Assembly: GCA_016720545.1 (NCBI GenBank)
Contig: JADKKK010000014.1
Location: 1 to 64,000, forward strand
Direction of reading: 5' to 3'
DNA: 64,000 bases
Source: Myxococcales bacterium
Lineage (GTDB): Bacteria; Myxococcota_A; Polyangia; Polyangiales; Polyangiaceae
A model generated the notes under the pieces. That model did not search any database, was not told where the DNA came from, and saw only the letters and a list, made by a program, of their open reading frames with translations. Made by a program: the position numbers and the translations under genes. Every line of letters starts with the position of its first letter. Position 1 is the stretch's first letter. Of this stretch, positions 19,602 to 27,546 are shown piece after piece.

Positions 19602-20141
19602 GTGACGCAGCTCTTCGCCCCCGTCTGCTCGGTCACGCCCACCCGCCGCCGGCGCTTCCTCTGGGCGGCGTGGTGGAGCGGTCCGCCCGGCCGGGAGCCC
19701 TTTCGGCCCCCGGACGCGGCGAGCGGCGGCGCGCGGACTCGCGAGGAGGCGCACCAGCAAGCCGAGCGGGCGTGCGGCGCGCCGCTCGTAGCGATCGACG
19801 GGAGCTGGGCGCGCGCGTGGGCGCGCGTGCTGCGGGGTGAGCCCGCGTTCCCCTCGGCGACGGGCGAAGGCGCGCGCGTGGACGGCCAGGCTCGTGCGCC
19901 GGCCCTCAACGACGCGGCGCGCGCCGAGCCCCGCTCGGTGTGGGACACGCTCGGAGTGCCGCCCTCGGCGACGGACGAGGAGGTGAAGCGAGCCTACCGG
20001 CAGCGCGCCCTCGAGACTCACCCCGACCGCGGGGGCGACGCCGAGGCGTTCCGGGCCGTACAGCGCGCCTACGAGGTGGCGAGCGCGCGGAAGGCGAAGG
20101 CCGCGAGGCGCCCGAAGCGCCGCCGGGAGCCCGCGGGTTGA
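19602..20141 (+). CDS. Protein with C-terminal J domain (DnaJ-like)
   Basis: A 179-residue protein whose last ~60 residues form a J domain: VWDTLGVPPSATDEEVKRAY, then the HPD motif (ETHPDRGGD) and FRAVQRAYEVA. J domains stimulate the ATPase of DnaK through the HPD loop. The first 110 residues are not a known zinc or substrate domain; they are Arg/Ala-rich with TREEAHQQAERA, perhaps a client-binding region. The start is a GTG at 19602, 29 bases after the S1-domain gene stop, so the two may share a transcript. No dnaK lies nearby. Confidence 0.75.
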   Translation: MTQLFAPVCSVTPTRRRRFLWAAWWSGPPGREPFRPPDAASGGARTREEAHQQAERACGAPLVAIDGSWARAWARVLRGEPAFPSATGEGARVDGQARAPALNDAARAEPRSVWDTLGVPPSATDEEVKRAYRQRALETHPDRGGDAEAFRAVQRAYEVASARKAKAARRPKRRREPAG

Positions 20142-20197
20142 GGTAGCGCGCGAACGAGTGCCCTCGGCGCGATTCCCACGTACCGTCTTCGAGACAC

Positions 20198-21628
20198 ATG
20201 AGCGGCCGGCGTGATCTCCACGACACGAGCGAGCGAGAGCTGCCCCGGGGCACGCGCTTGCTGGATCGCTACGTGATCCTCGATCGGTACGACGGCGGCG
20301 GAATGGCCACGATCTACCGAGCGGAGGACGAGCGCCTCTCGCGGGTGGTGGTCGCGAAGGTGCTGCGCACGACGCTGGTGGAGGGCTCGGGGAGCACGAG
20401 CGGCCGCGCCCTGTACCATGCAACTTACACGCATTTTCTCGACGAGGCGCGGGCCCTCTCGAAGCTGCAGCACCCAAGCACGCTGCGCATCTACGACTTC
20501 GGATACGTCGGTGACGCCTCGACGCCGACCGAGGAGCGCTCACCATTCCACATCTCCGAGTTTCTCTCGGGTGGGAACCTGGAGCAGCGCGTGCGCGCGG
20601 AGGGCACCCTCTCGCCCTTGGCGGCGGCCGACGTGCTGGACGCGGTCGCCGGCGCGCTGGGCGAGGCGCACGGGTACGGGATCGTGCACCGCGACGTGAA
20701 GCCGTCGAACATCCTCTTCGCCGAGGTGGGCGCGAAGCGCTTCCCCAAGATCGCCGACTTCGGCATCGCGCGGACGCCGGTGCCGACCGCCGAGGCCGCG
20801 AAGACCGGCCGCACGCCGAGCACGCCGCTGACGCTCTGCTCGCCGCGCTGGGCCGCGCCGGAGCAACTGTCCAGCGGCGTCGAGAGCGCCACGACCGACG
20901 TGTACTCGCTCGGCCTCGTCGCTCACTTCATGCTTACCGGCCGGCCCGCGTTCGACTCGGCGCGCATCCGCGAGACCTACCTGCCGCGCATCTTCGACGA
21001 CGACTTCGCGACCCGCGCGATCCGCGCGAGCGGGCTCCCCACGCCGCTCGAGGAGGTCATCCTCGCGTGCCTGCGCGTGAGCCCCGCGCAGCGGTTTCAC
21101 TCGCCCGCCGCCTTCGCGACGGCGTTCCGCGCGGCGGCCGCGACCCTGGACGGCGGGCCGCCACCGCCACGCGCAACCGCGGCCCCTCGCGAGCCCCGAC
21201 CGACCGCCGCCACGGGGCCCACGAGCGCGCGCGGCACGGGGCCCGTTTCCATGAGCCTCGTGCCCGAGGTCGCCGACCTCGCCTTCGCGGCCGGCGGCAC
21301 CGAGACCCGCGTGCGCCTCTCCTTTCAGCCAACCTCGGCCCGGGTGAACGTGCGAAACCTCTCCGGGTTCGTCGTCCGCGACGGCGCGCGCCCCTCCACC
21401 GCGGTGCTCCTCGACCGCGACGCCACCCTCACCTTCATGACCTCGAGCCAGGCCGTGCGCCTGGTCGCCCGCCTCGCCTTCGGGGAACGCACGGCCGAAG
21501 GCACGGTCTTTCTCGTCGACGGAGGGCCCGTTCTGATACCGTTCTCCACGGCGGGGCAGGCGGTCGCGCTCTACGTCACACACGCCTCGGGGCACACCCC
21601 TCAGGTGGTCATCGTCGGGCGAACCTAG
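20198..21628 (+). CDS. Ser/Thr protein kinase with C-terminal beta domain
   Basis: A 476-residue soluble kinase. The glycine loop DRYDGGGMATIYRAED, VAKVL lysine (residue about 52), HRDVKPSNIL loop (residue about 165), DFG (KIADFGIART) and APEQ segment are all intact, so it should be active. Residues about 300-345 are a Pro/Ala/Thr linker, and the last ~120 residues form a beta-rich domain with repeated VRLSFQ and VRLVARLAF patterns, resembling a PilZ-like or Ig-like fold that I cannot name. No membrane helix is seen. A second, unusual kinase follows 38 bases later and may be its partner or target. Confidence 0.9.
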   Translation: MSGRRDLHDTSERELPRGTRLLDRYVILDRYDGGGMATIYRAEDERLSRVVVAKVLRTTLVEGSGSTSGRALYHATYTHFLDEARALSKLQHPSTLRIYDFGYVGDASTPTEERSPFHISEFLSGGNLEQRVRAEGTLSPLAAADVLDAVAGALGEAHGYGIVHRDVKPSNILFAEVGAKRFPKIADFGIARTPVPTAEAAKTGRTPSTPLTLCSPRWAAPEQLSSGVESATTDVYSLGLVAHFMLTGRPAFDSARIRETYLPRIFDDDFATRAIRASGLPTPLEEVILACLRVSPAQRFHSPAAFATAFRAAAATLDGGPPPPRATAAPREPRPTAATGPTSARGTGPVSMSLVPEVADLAFAAGGTETRVRLSFQPTSARVNVRNLSGFVVRDGARPSTAVLLDRDATLTFMTSSQAVRLVARLAFGERTAEGTVFLVDGGPVLIPFSTAGQAVALYVTHASGHTPQVVIVGRT

Positions 21629-21665
21629 CGACGGGCCCGGCGAGCAGCAGTGAGCAGGAGCGGTC

Positions 21666-24002
21666 GTGGAGGCGAAGGAGGACGGAGAAGAGCTGTTCGA
21701 CTGGGACCTCGACGGCGACGACGACGTCATGGCCACCCAGACGCTGAGCACGCGTGACGGCGACTTCACCGGTCCGTCGGCGCCGACCGATCCGCTGGGC
21801 GTGCGCCCCTCGCGCGGCGCGATCCCCGCGAGCGTCCCCGAGCCGCCGCGGCCGCCGCGCCCTCCCACGCGCTCCACACCGCCGCTCCCCCCCGCGCACG
21901 CCCCGCCGCGCGCGCCCACCCTGTCAGGGGCCTACGGCGCGCTGCCGCCGCTCCGCGCGCCGAGCCCAAGCCGCCCGTTCTCCGGGTACCTAGGGCCGCA
22001 GACCGCGCCCCTTCCACCGGCGGCCTCGCCCCCTATGCACGCGGCCTCGCCGGCCACGCTCCCGCCGCCCACGCACCCGGCGCCACCCCCCACCTACCCG
22101 GCTCCCCCCAGCGCGCCCCTCGCGCCGCTGCCGCCACCGCAGGCGCCCCCTGCCCGCGCCGCCATGCCCTCATACGCGGCCTTCGACGCCTATCCTCCGC
22201 GCGCGCCCGAGCCCGCGCTCGACTACGGCTCCCCGGCGATCCGCGAGGCGGACATGTGGGACCGCCCTGGCGCGGGAAAAGACGCGTTCCTCGAGTCGGA
22301 GCCGCCCGGCGCGCCGGAGCCAGGCGGCCCCCCGGGGGCGCCCTCGGCAGCGTACCCGTTCGTCCGCGCGGAGGCGGCGGCCCCCGCGCCGCAGCCCGCC
22401 GCGCCCCCGCACTTCGGGTCGCTGTCGACCACACCGCTGGCCCAGACGCCCGCGGGCCCCCAGGGGTTCGCCCCTTACGCGGCGCCCCAGGCCGCGGCGC
22501 GGGCGGCGACCGCGCACCCGCCCACCCAGGCTCAGAGCGCCGCTCACATCGAGCGCAGGCGCGTCTACTCGTTCGCGCTCGACGCGCGCGGCATGCCCAT
22601 CGAGCTCGGCGCGGGGCGCTTCGCGAAGGCCTATTTGGGTGAAGAGCGCTGGCTGGAGTCGAAGACCGACTACCGACGAGAGATCGTCATCAAGGTCCTT
22701 CAGAAGGGCGTGAGCGTCGAAGACCACATGCGCTTTCAAATGGAGAAGGAGCTCCTCGAGCGCGTGCAGGGACACCCCAACATCGTCGAGCTCTACGGCT
22801 CGGGCGAGGGCGATGTCGAGTTCATTCCCCCCTCGATACGCGATCTCGTGGAGCCCGAGTACCTGCTCCTCGAGCGCCTGGAGATGTCCTTGGAGGAGCG
22901 CCTGAAGGGCTCGCGCCTCCATGGCCAGAAAGAAGACCTCCTCGCGCTGCCGATGGGCGAGCGGGTGCTGCGCGTGCTCGACGTGATGGTGCCCGTGGCG
23001 TCGGCGGTGGAGTACGCGCACCTCGTGCGCAACATTTGCCACCGCGATCTCAAGCCCGCCAACGTGCTCGTGAAGCTCGCCGACCCGGCCCTCCGAGGCG
23101 CGGTGTCGCAGGTGAGGCTCGCCGACTTCAACGCCGCGAAGCTGAAGGACGACGACGTGCACTTCGGCATGACGCAGATGCACTCGGCGGTGCCAGGCAC
23201 GCTGTTCTTTCAGAGCCCGGAGCAAGAGACCAACGTCGTCGAGATGTTGGTCAACGTGCAGCACGGCGCGCTCGAGGTCGAGTACTTCGAGGACTTCTAC
23301 ATTCCGATCGCCAAGGACGACTCCTTCTCGCTCTGGAACCGCGGGGAGCCCTACCCGGTCGCCTACGCCGATCGCGCCCGCAAGCGGCTCGTGCTGGCCA
23401 CCCCATACCGCGAGGTGAGCGAGACGAACGTGCGAGCGCGCATCCAAAAGGCCGTCGGCAGGCCGGCCGACATCTACTCGCTCGGCGCGATGCTCTACTA
23501 TCTCATCTCCGGCGCCTACGCGAACCCGAAGGCCCTCCACGACGCCTTCCGCAAGTTCGTCGACTACGAGGCGACCGACGCGGCGAACACCATCGAGAGC
23601 TATATTCAGCACGAGTACGCGCAAGTGCAGAGCCTGCAGTCGCCGGGGCTCGACAGCAGCATGGTGTCGCCCGCCAACCGGTTCTTCTCGTTCAAGCACT
23701 ACCTGGACGGCAACGGTGAGCTCATCGACGGCAACACCATGCTCATCGTCGCCAAGTGCATGATTCGCAACAAGCCCGACAGCTACTGCCAAGCCCACGA
23801 TCTGGACACGCGCGGCATCAGCCAGCTCGTGGAAGACCTACGTGGCCTGTCGCAGCTCTACGGTCGCCACATGGCCGCGCAGCAGGTCGCGCAGCAGCTC
23901 GCCCGACCGGCGCCGCAGCCGCCACCTGCGGCGCCCCTCGCGCCCGCGAGGCCAGCCGACGGCGTCTGGGAGCGCGTGCGCCGGCTGTTCGCGGGTCAGT
24001 AA
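21666..24002 (+). CDS. Ser/Thr protein kinase with long Pro/Ala N-terminal region and DFN variant
   Basis: A 778-residue protein started at a GTG at 21666. Residues about 5-20 are very acidic; residues about 40-290 are disordered Pro/Ala. The kinase domain (about 300-640) has RFAKAYLGEE as a degenerate glycine loop, VIKVLQK lysine, CHRDLKPANVL catalytic loop and RLADFNAAKL, where DFG is replaced by DFN. A long insertion (residues about 530-590, including HGALEVEYFEDFYIP) sits between the PEQ segment (FFQSPEQETNV) and the second half (IYSLGAMLYYLISG). The HRD Asp and metal-binding Asp are kept, so activity is possible. It probably shares a transcript with the kinase gene just upstream. Confidence 0.85.
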   Translation: MEAKEDGEELFDWDLDGDDDVMATQTLSTRDGDFTGPSAPTDPLGVRPSRGAIPASVPEPPRPPRPPTRSTPPLPPAHAPPRAPTLSGAYGALPPLRAPSPSRPFSGYLGPQTAPLPPAASPPMHAASPATLPPPTHPAPPPTYPAPPSAPLAPLPPPQAPPARAAMPSYAAFDAYPPRAPEPALDYGSPAIREADMWDRPGAGKDAFLESEPPGAPEPGGPPGAPSAAYPFVRAEAAAPAPQPAAPPHFGSLSTTPLAQTPAGPQGFAPYAAPQAAARAATAHPPTQAQSAAHIERRRVYSFALDARGMPIELGAGRFAKAYLGEERWLESKTDYRREIVIKVLQKGVSVEDHMRFQMEKELLERVQGHPNIVELYGSGEGDVEFIPPSIRDLVEPEYLLLERLEMSLEERLKGSRLHGQKEDLLALPMGERVLRVLDVMVPVASAVEYAHLVRNICHRDLKPANVLVKLADPALRGAVSQVRLADFNAAKLKDDDVHFGMTQMHSAVPGTLFFQSPEQETNVVEMLVNVQHGALEVEYFEDFYIPIAKDDSFSLWNRGEPYPVAYADRARKRLVLATPYREVSETNVRARIQKAVGRPADIYSLGAMLYYLISGAYANPKALHDAFRKFVDYEATDAANTIESYIQHEYAQVQSLQSPGLDSSMVSPANRFFSFKHYLDGNGELIDGNTMLIVAKCMIRNKPDSYCQAHDLDTRGISQLVEDLRGLSQLYGRHMAAQQVAQQLARPAPQPPPAAPLAPARPADGVWERVRRLFAGQ

Positions 24003-24009
24003 GCGCCGC

Positions 24010-25425
24010 TCACGGCGCGACCATGCGGCCGGCGAAGATCGCCGTGTTGGTGGGGATATCCCGCACGAAGAAGAGGAAGGGGCGGTCGGCGCGGAAGGTC
24101 TTCACGTCGGCCGGGACGGAGGTGGTGCCCGCGAGCACGACGGCCGTCGCGGCCGCGGCCTCGGTGCCCTTCTCGTCGACGCGGACGAAGGCCTTGTGCA
24201 GCACGTCGGAGATCCAGAGCTTGTCGACGTCGGGGGAGAGCATCCCCGAGAAGTCGGCGGTGCGCTCGTCGAAGGCCCGCGTCATCCCGAGGGCGAGGAG
24301 CGATTCCCGCAGCGACACCGACTGACCCTTGAGCTCGAACTTCGGCAGGCTCACGCGCACGGTGTGGGGCGTGAGGCCCGCCATGGCGGACAAGAGGCCC
24401 TTGCCGTCGAAGCTCGACTCGAAGGTGCGGAAGTCCCCCTTCGGCAGCACGACCACCATCGACACCTGACCGCCCATGTAGCGGAGCTCGAGCACCTGGG
24501 CGCCGTCGATCTCGGCGTACCCCGTGGACAGCTCGCCGCGCATGGTGGGCACTTGAGCCTGCGCGCCGCCGAGCTTCGTGAACGTGGCGGGGGCCGTGGC
24601 CTCCTTCTCGAAGGGCGTCGCCCAGTCGGCGTTGAAGTAGATCGCGTTGACGAGCACGAGGCGCGTGATCGCGTTGATGGTGCCCTCCGCGAGCAGGTCC
24701 TCGATGCGGCGCTCGGTCTGCTGGGCGACCCACTCGTTTATCTTGAGGCGCTCCTCGTTGGGCTTGTTCTTGAAGTCGGCGAGCTGCACTCCGGCGCCGT
24801 AGCTCGTGGCCAGCGTGTCGAGGAACGGCGCCTCGAAGGCCACCCCGCGCTGGCCGAACGTGGTGTTCACGGAGCGGAGCGCGAAGGGCTTGCCCGAGGG
24901 CGGCGCTCCCGCGGCGCTCGCCACGCGACCCCGCGAGGCGATCTGGAGGTCGAGCGCGTTCATCGCGACGTGATGGCGGGCCCCCGGGAGGCGGTGCTCG
25001 AGGGCCTTCTCCATCTCCTGTGCCGTGTCGCCGCGCGCGCCGGCGTACGCCATGGCGAGCGCCGTGGAGATCGAGAGCGGAGAGAAGAACGCGTTCCCTT
25101 CGCCCTTCGCCGCGGTGAGCCCGTAGAGCTTCATGGCGAACGCCGCGTTGCCCTCGGCGAGCGCGACGAGCTCCGCGGGGGTGGCGTTCGGGCTCGTGTC
25201 CCGCGCGAGGCTCGACCGCGCCACGTCGAAGGTCGGCGAGGGCGCCTCCGGCGGGAGCGACTCGGCGGTACAGGCGAGGCCCCCCACAGCGAGGCCGGCG
25301 GCGAGGGCGAACCTGAAAGTGAGCCCCGGAGGGGCGAACGAAGGTCTATGGCGGCCCCGAGCCGGAGGCGAGGTGGCGCTCATGAAGAGGGCGGGGCGAA
25401 CGAAGGAGGGGAGGTGACGGCTCAT
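24010..25425 (-). CDS. Serpin-family protease inhibitor lipoprotein
   Basis: A 471-residue serpin. The N terminus has a hydrophobic signal and lipobox (LAVGGLAC), so it is likely anchored in a membrane facing out. The serpin core shows GNAFFSPLSISTALAMAYAG, LVLVNAIYFNADW and the FRADRPFLFFVRD end. The hinge of the reactive loop reads EKGTEAAAATAVV, the Gly plus small-residue pattern needed for loop insertion, so it should be an inhibitory serpin; the loop after it is VLAGTTSVPADV, whose P1 residue I cannot fix. The start at 25425 is one of two ATGs; 25383 is also possible and sits nearer the hydrophobic region. It is divergent from htpG. Confidence 0.92.
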   Translation of the reverse strand: MSRHLPSFVRPALFMSATSPPARGRHRPSFAPPGLTFRFALAAGLAVGGLACTAESLPPEAPSPTFDVARSSLARDTSPNATPAELVALAEGNAAFAMKLYGLTAAKGEGNAFFSPLSISTALAMAYAGARGDTAQEMEKALEHRLPGARHHVAMNALDLQIASRGRVASAAGAPPSGKPFALRSVNTTFGQRGVAFEAPFLDTLATSYGAGVQLADFKNKPNEERLKINEWVAQQTERRIEDLLAEGTINAITRLVLVNAIYFNADWATPFEKEATAPATFTKLGGAQAQVPTMRGELSTGYAEIDGAQVLELRYMGGQVSMVVVLPKGDFRTFESSFDGKGLLSAMAGLTPHTVRVSLPKFELKGQSVSLRESLLALGMTRAFDERTADFSGMLSPDVDKLWISDVLHKAFVRVDEKGTEAAAATAVVLAGTTSVPADVKTFRADRPFLFFVRDIPTNTAIFAGRMVAP

Positions 25426-25593
25426 GATGAGTCGTGATGCGCCAAACGTGCCAACGCTGCATCGCATGAAATCAATCATGAATTCGCCGTAGCGCGCCCG
25501 CGTGTGCCGCCTATGGCACAGCATCGGCACACCGACTGGCACTTCGACGGAATGGGCTTGCGAGCGCGCGCAAGGTGACTGACATTCGCGCCC
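25426..25593. promoter_or_regulatory. Divergent intergenic region between serpin and htpG
   Basis: This 168-base region must contain both promoters. It is the most AT-rich stretch nearby (around 25430-25500). Two short inverted repeats are visible: tgtgcc/ggcaca at about 25503-25520 and cttgcg/cgcaag at 25557-25574, the second 20 bases before the htpG start. They are candidate operators. No CIRCE-type heat-shock repeat is seen. Confidence 0.35.
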
Positions 25594-27477
25594 ATGGTGA
25601 AGACCCACGCGTTCCAGGCCGAGGTGAGCCGCCTCCTCGAGCTCGTCGTCCACTCGCTCTACTCGAACAAGGAGATCTTTCTCCGCGAGCTCGTGTCGAA
25701 CGCCGCCGACGCGCTCGACAAGCTGCGCTTCCGCGCGGTGACCGAGACCTCGCTGGCGACGGACGTGCCCCTCGGCGTGGTGCTGCGGCCGGACCCCGAG
25801 GCGAAGACGCTCTCGATCGAGGACACGGGCTGCGGCATGACGGAGGAGGAGCTCGTGCAGTTCCTCGGCACGGTGGCCCACTCGGGCTCTCGCGAGCTCT
25901 ACGAGCGGCTCTCCAAGGCGGGCGAGGCGAAGGACCTGTCGCTCATCGGTCAGTTCGGCGTCGGCTTCTACAGCGCGTTCCTGGTGGCCGACCACGTCGA
26001 CGTGATCTCGCGCGCCGCGGGGCAGGAGCTGGCCTTCAAGTGGAGCTCCGACGCGAAGTCGTCGTTCTCGATCGAGCCAGCGGAGCGCGCGACCCACGGC
26101 ACGACCGTGAGGCTCCACCTGAAGGAGGAGCACGCCGACTTCCTCGAGCAGTGGCGCCTGCGCTCGCTCGTGGAGCGCTACTCCGACTACGTGCCCTACC
26201 CGGTCTCGCTCGTCACGAAGAACAAAGACGGCGTCGAGGAGCAGAAGCAGCTGAACCGCGGCACCGCGCTGTGGCAGCGGCCCCGCGCGGAGGTGACCGA
26301 GGAGCAGCACGAGGAGCTCTACAAGCACCTCACGCACGACCACGAGAAGGCCCTCGCCCGCTCGCACTTCAAGATCGAGGGCACCCTCGAGTTCACCGGG
26401 CTGCTCTACCTGCCGCGGCGCGCGCCCATGGATCTGTTCGATCCGCAGAAGACCAAGGGGCTCCGGCTCTTCGTCAAGCGCGTGCTCATCATGGAGGACT
26501 GCGCCGATCTCCTGCCGCAGCACCTGCGCTTCGTGCGCGGCGTGGTCGACTCCGACGATCTCCCGCTCAACGTGTCGCGCGAGATCCTGCAGGAGTCGAG
26601 CGCCCTCCGCGCCATCCGCAAGCAGGTCACAAAGAAGGCCGTCGACATGCTCGAGGAGCTCGCGACCGAGCGGCCCGACGACTACGTGGCCTTCTTCCGC
26701 GTGTTCGGCGGCGTGCTGAAGGAGGGCGCGGCGATGGGCGAGCGCGACGAGAAGCTCGTCGGCCTCTTCCGCTTCCAGTCGACCCGCACGCAGTCAGGCG
26801 AGCGCACCGAAGGCGCGGCCACCATGACCTCGCTCGACGAGTACGTGGCGCGCATGCCCGAAGGCCAGAAGGAGATCTACTTCCTCCACGGCCCGAACAG
26901 GGCGGCGCTCTCCACGTCGCCCTACCTCGAGGCCCTCGCGAAGAAGGGCTACGAGGTGCTGCTCCTCACCGACCCGGTGGACGAGTTCGCGATCGCCGGC
27001 ATCCAGCAGTGGAAGGAGAAGGACCTCGTCTCCGCCACCCGGGCCGAGCTCGACCTCGGCGAGACCGACGACGAGAAGAAGGCGCGCGAGGCCACGCAGA
27101 CCAAGCTCGAGGACCTGCTCGCGCGGGCCATGAAGGCGCTCGACGGGCGCGTGTCCGAGGTGCGCCTCTCCGACCGCCTCACCGAGTCGCCCTCGTGCCT
27201 CGTCATCGCGAAGGGCGGCACGCCGCTCGCGGTGGAGGCGATGCTCCGCGCGGCGGGCCGGCCCGTGCCCGAGAACCCGCGGATCTTCGAGCTCAACGGC
27301 GGCCACCCGCTCATCGAGAAGCTGGCGGCGCGCCTCGAGGCCCACCCCGACGACGACACCATTGTAGAATACATCGAAGTACTCTACGAGCAGGCCAAGC
27401 TCGCCGAGGGCGGCGCGCCGGACGATCCGGGGCTCTTCGCGCGGCGGGTCGCGAAGCTCTTGGCGCTGGGTCTGTAG
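25594..27477 (+). CDS. htpG: Molecular chaperone HtpG (Hsp90)
   Basis: A 627-residue ATP-dependent Hsp90 chaperone of the cytoplasm. The N-terminal GHKL ATPase motifs are all present: NKEIFLRELVSNAADALDKL with the catalytic Glu and Asn, DTGCGMTEEEL and GQFGVGFYSAFLVAD. The middle domain (LFDPQKTKGLRLFVKRVLI) and the C-terminal dimer domain are full length. The ATG at 25594 begins exactly where the family does; no strong ribosome-binding site precedes it. It is divergent from a serpin gene. Confidence 0.97.
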   Translation: MVKTHAFQAEVSRLLELVVHSLYSNKEIFLRELVSNAADALDKLRFRAVTETSLATDVPLGVVLRPDPEAKTLSIEDTGCGMTEEELVQFLGTVAHSGSRELYERLSKAGEAKDLSLIGQFGVGFYSAFLVADHVDVISRAAGQELAFKWSSDAKSSFSIEPAERATHGTTVRLHLKEEHADFLEQWRLRSLVERYSDYVPYPVSLVTKNKDGVEEQKQLNRGTALWQRPRAEVTEEQHEELYKHLTHDHEKALARSHFKIEGTLEFTGLLYLPRRAPMDLFDPQKTKGLRLFVKRVLIMEDCADLLPQHLRFVRGVVDSDDLPLNVSREILQESSALRAIRKQVTKKAVDMLEELATERPDDYVAFFRVFGGVLKEGAAMGERDEKLVGLFRFQSTRTQSGERTEGAATMTSLDEYVARMPEGQKEIYFLHGPNRAALSTSPYLEALAKKGYEVLLLTDPVDEFAIAGIQQWKEKDLVSATRAELDLGETDDEKKAREATQTKLEDLLARAMKALDGRVSEVRLSDRLTESPSCLVIAKGGTPLAVEAMLRAAGRPVPENPRIFELNGGHPLIEKLAARLEAHPDDDTIVEYIEVLYEQAKLAEGGAPDDPGLFARRVAKLLALGL

Positions 27478-27546
27478 CTGCCAAGGGGGTCGGGGTTGGA
27501 CGATCACGGCCGCGCGCTCGGTCCCGCCTCGTGCGACCCTCGCGCC

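Noticed and set aside
24010..26523. 837-residue version of the serpin
   Set aside because: The extra N-terminal part is antisense to htpG; the signal peptide and lipobox define the real start near 25425 or 25383.
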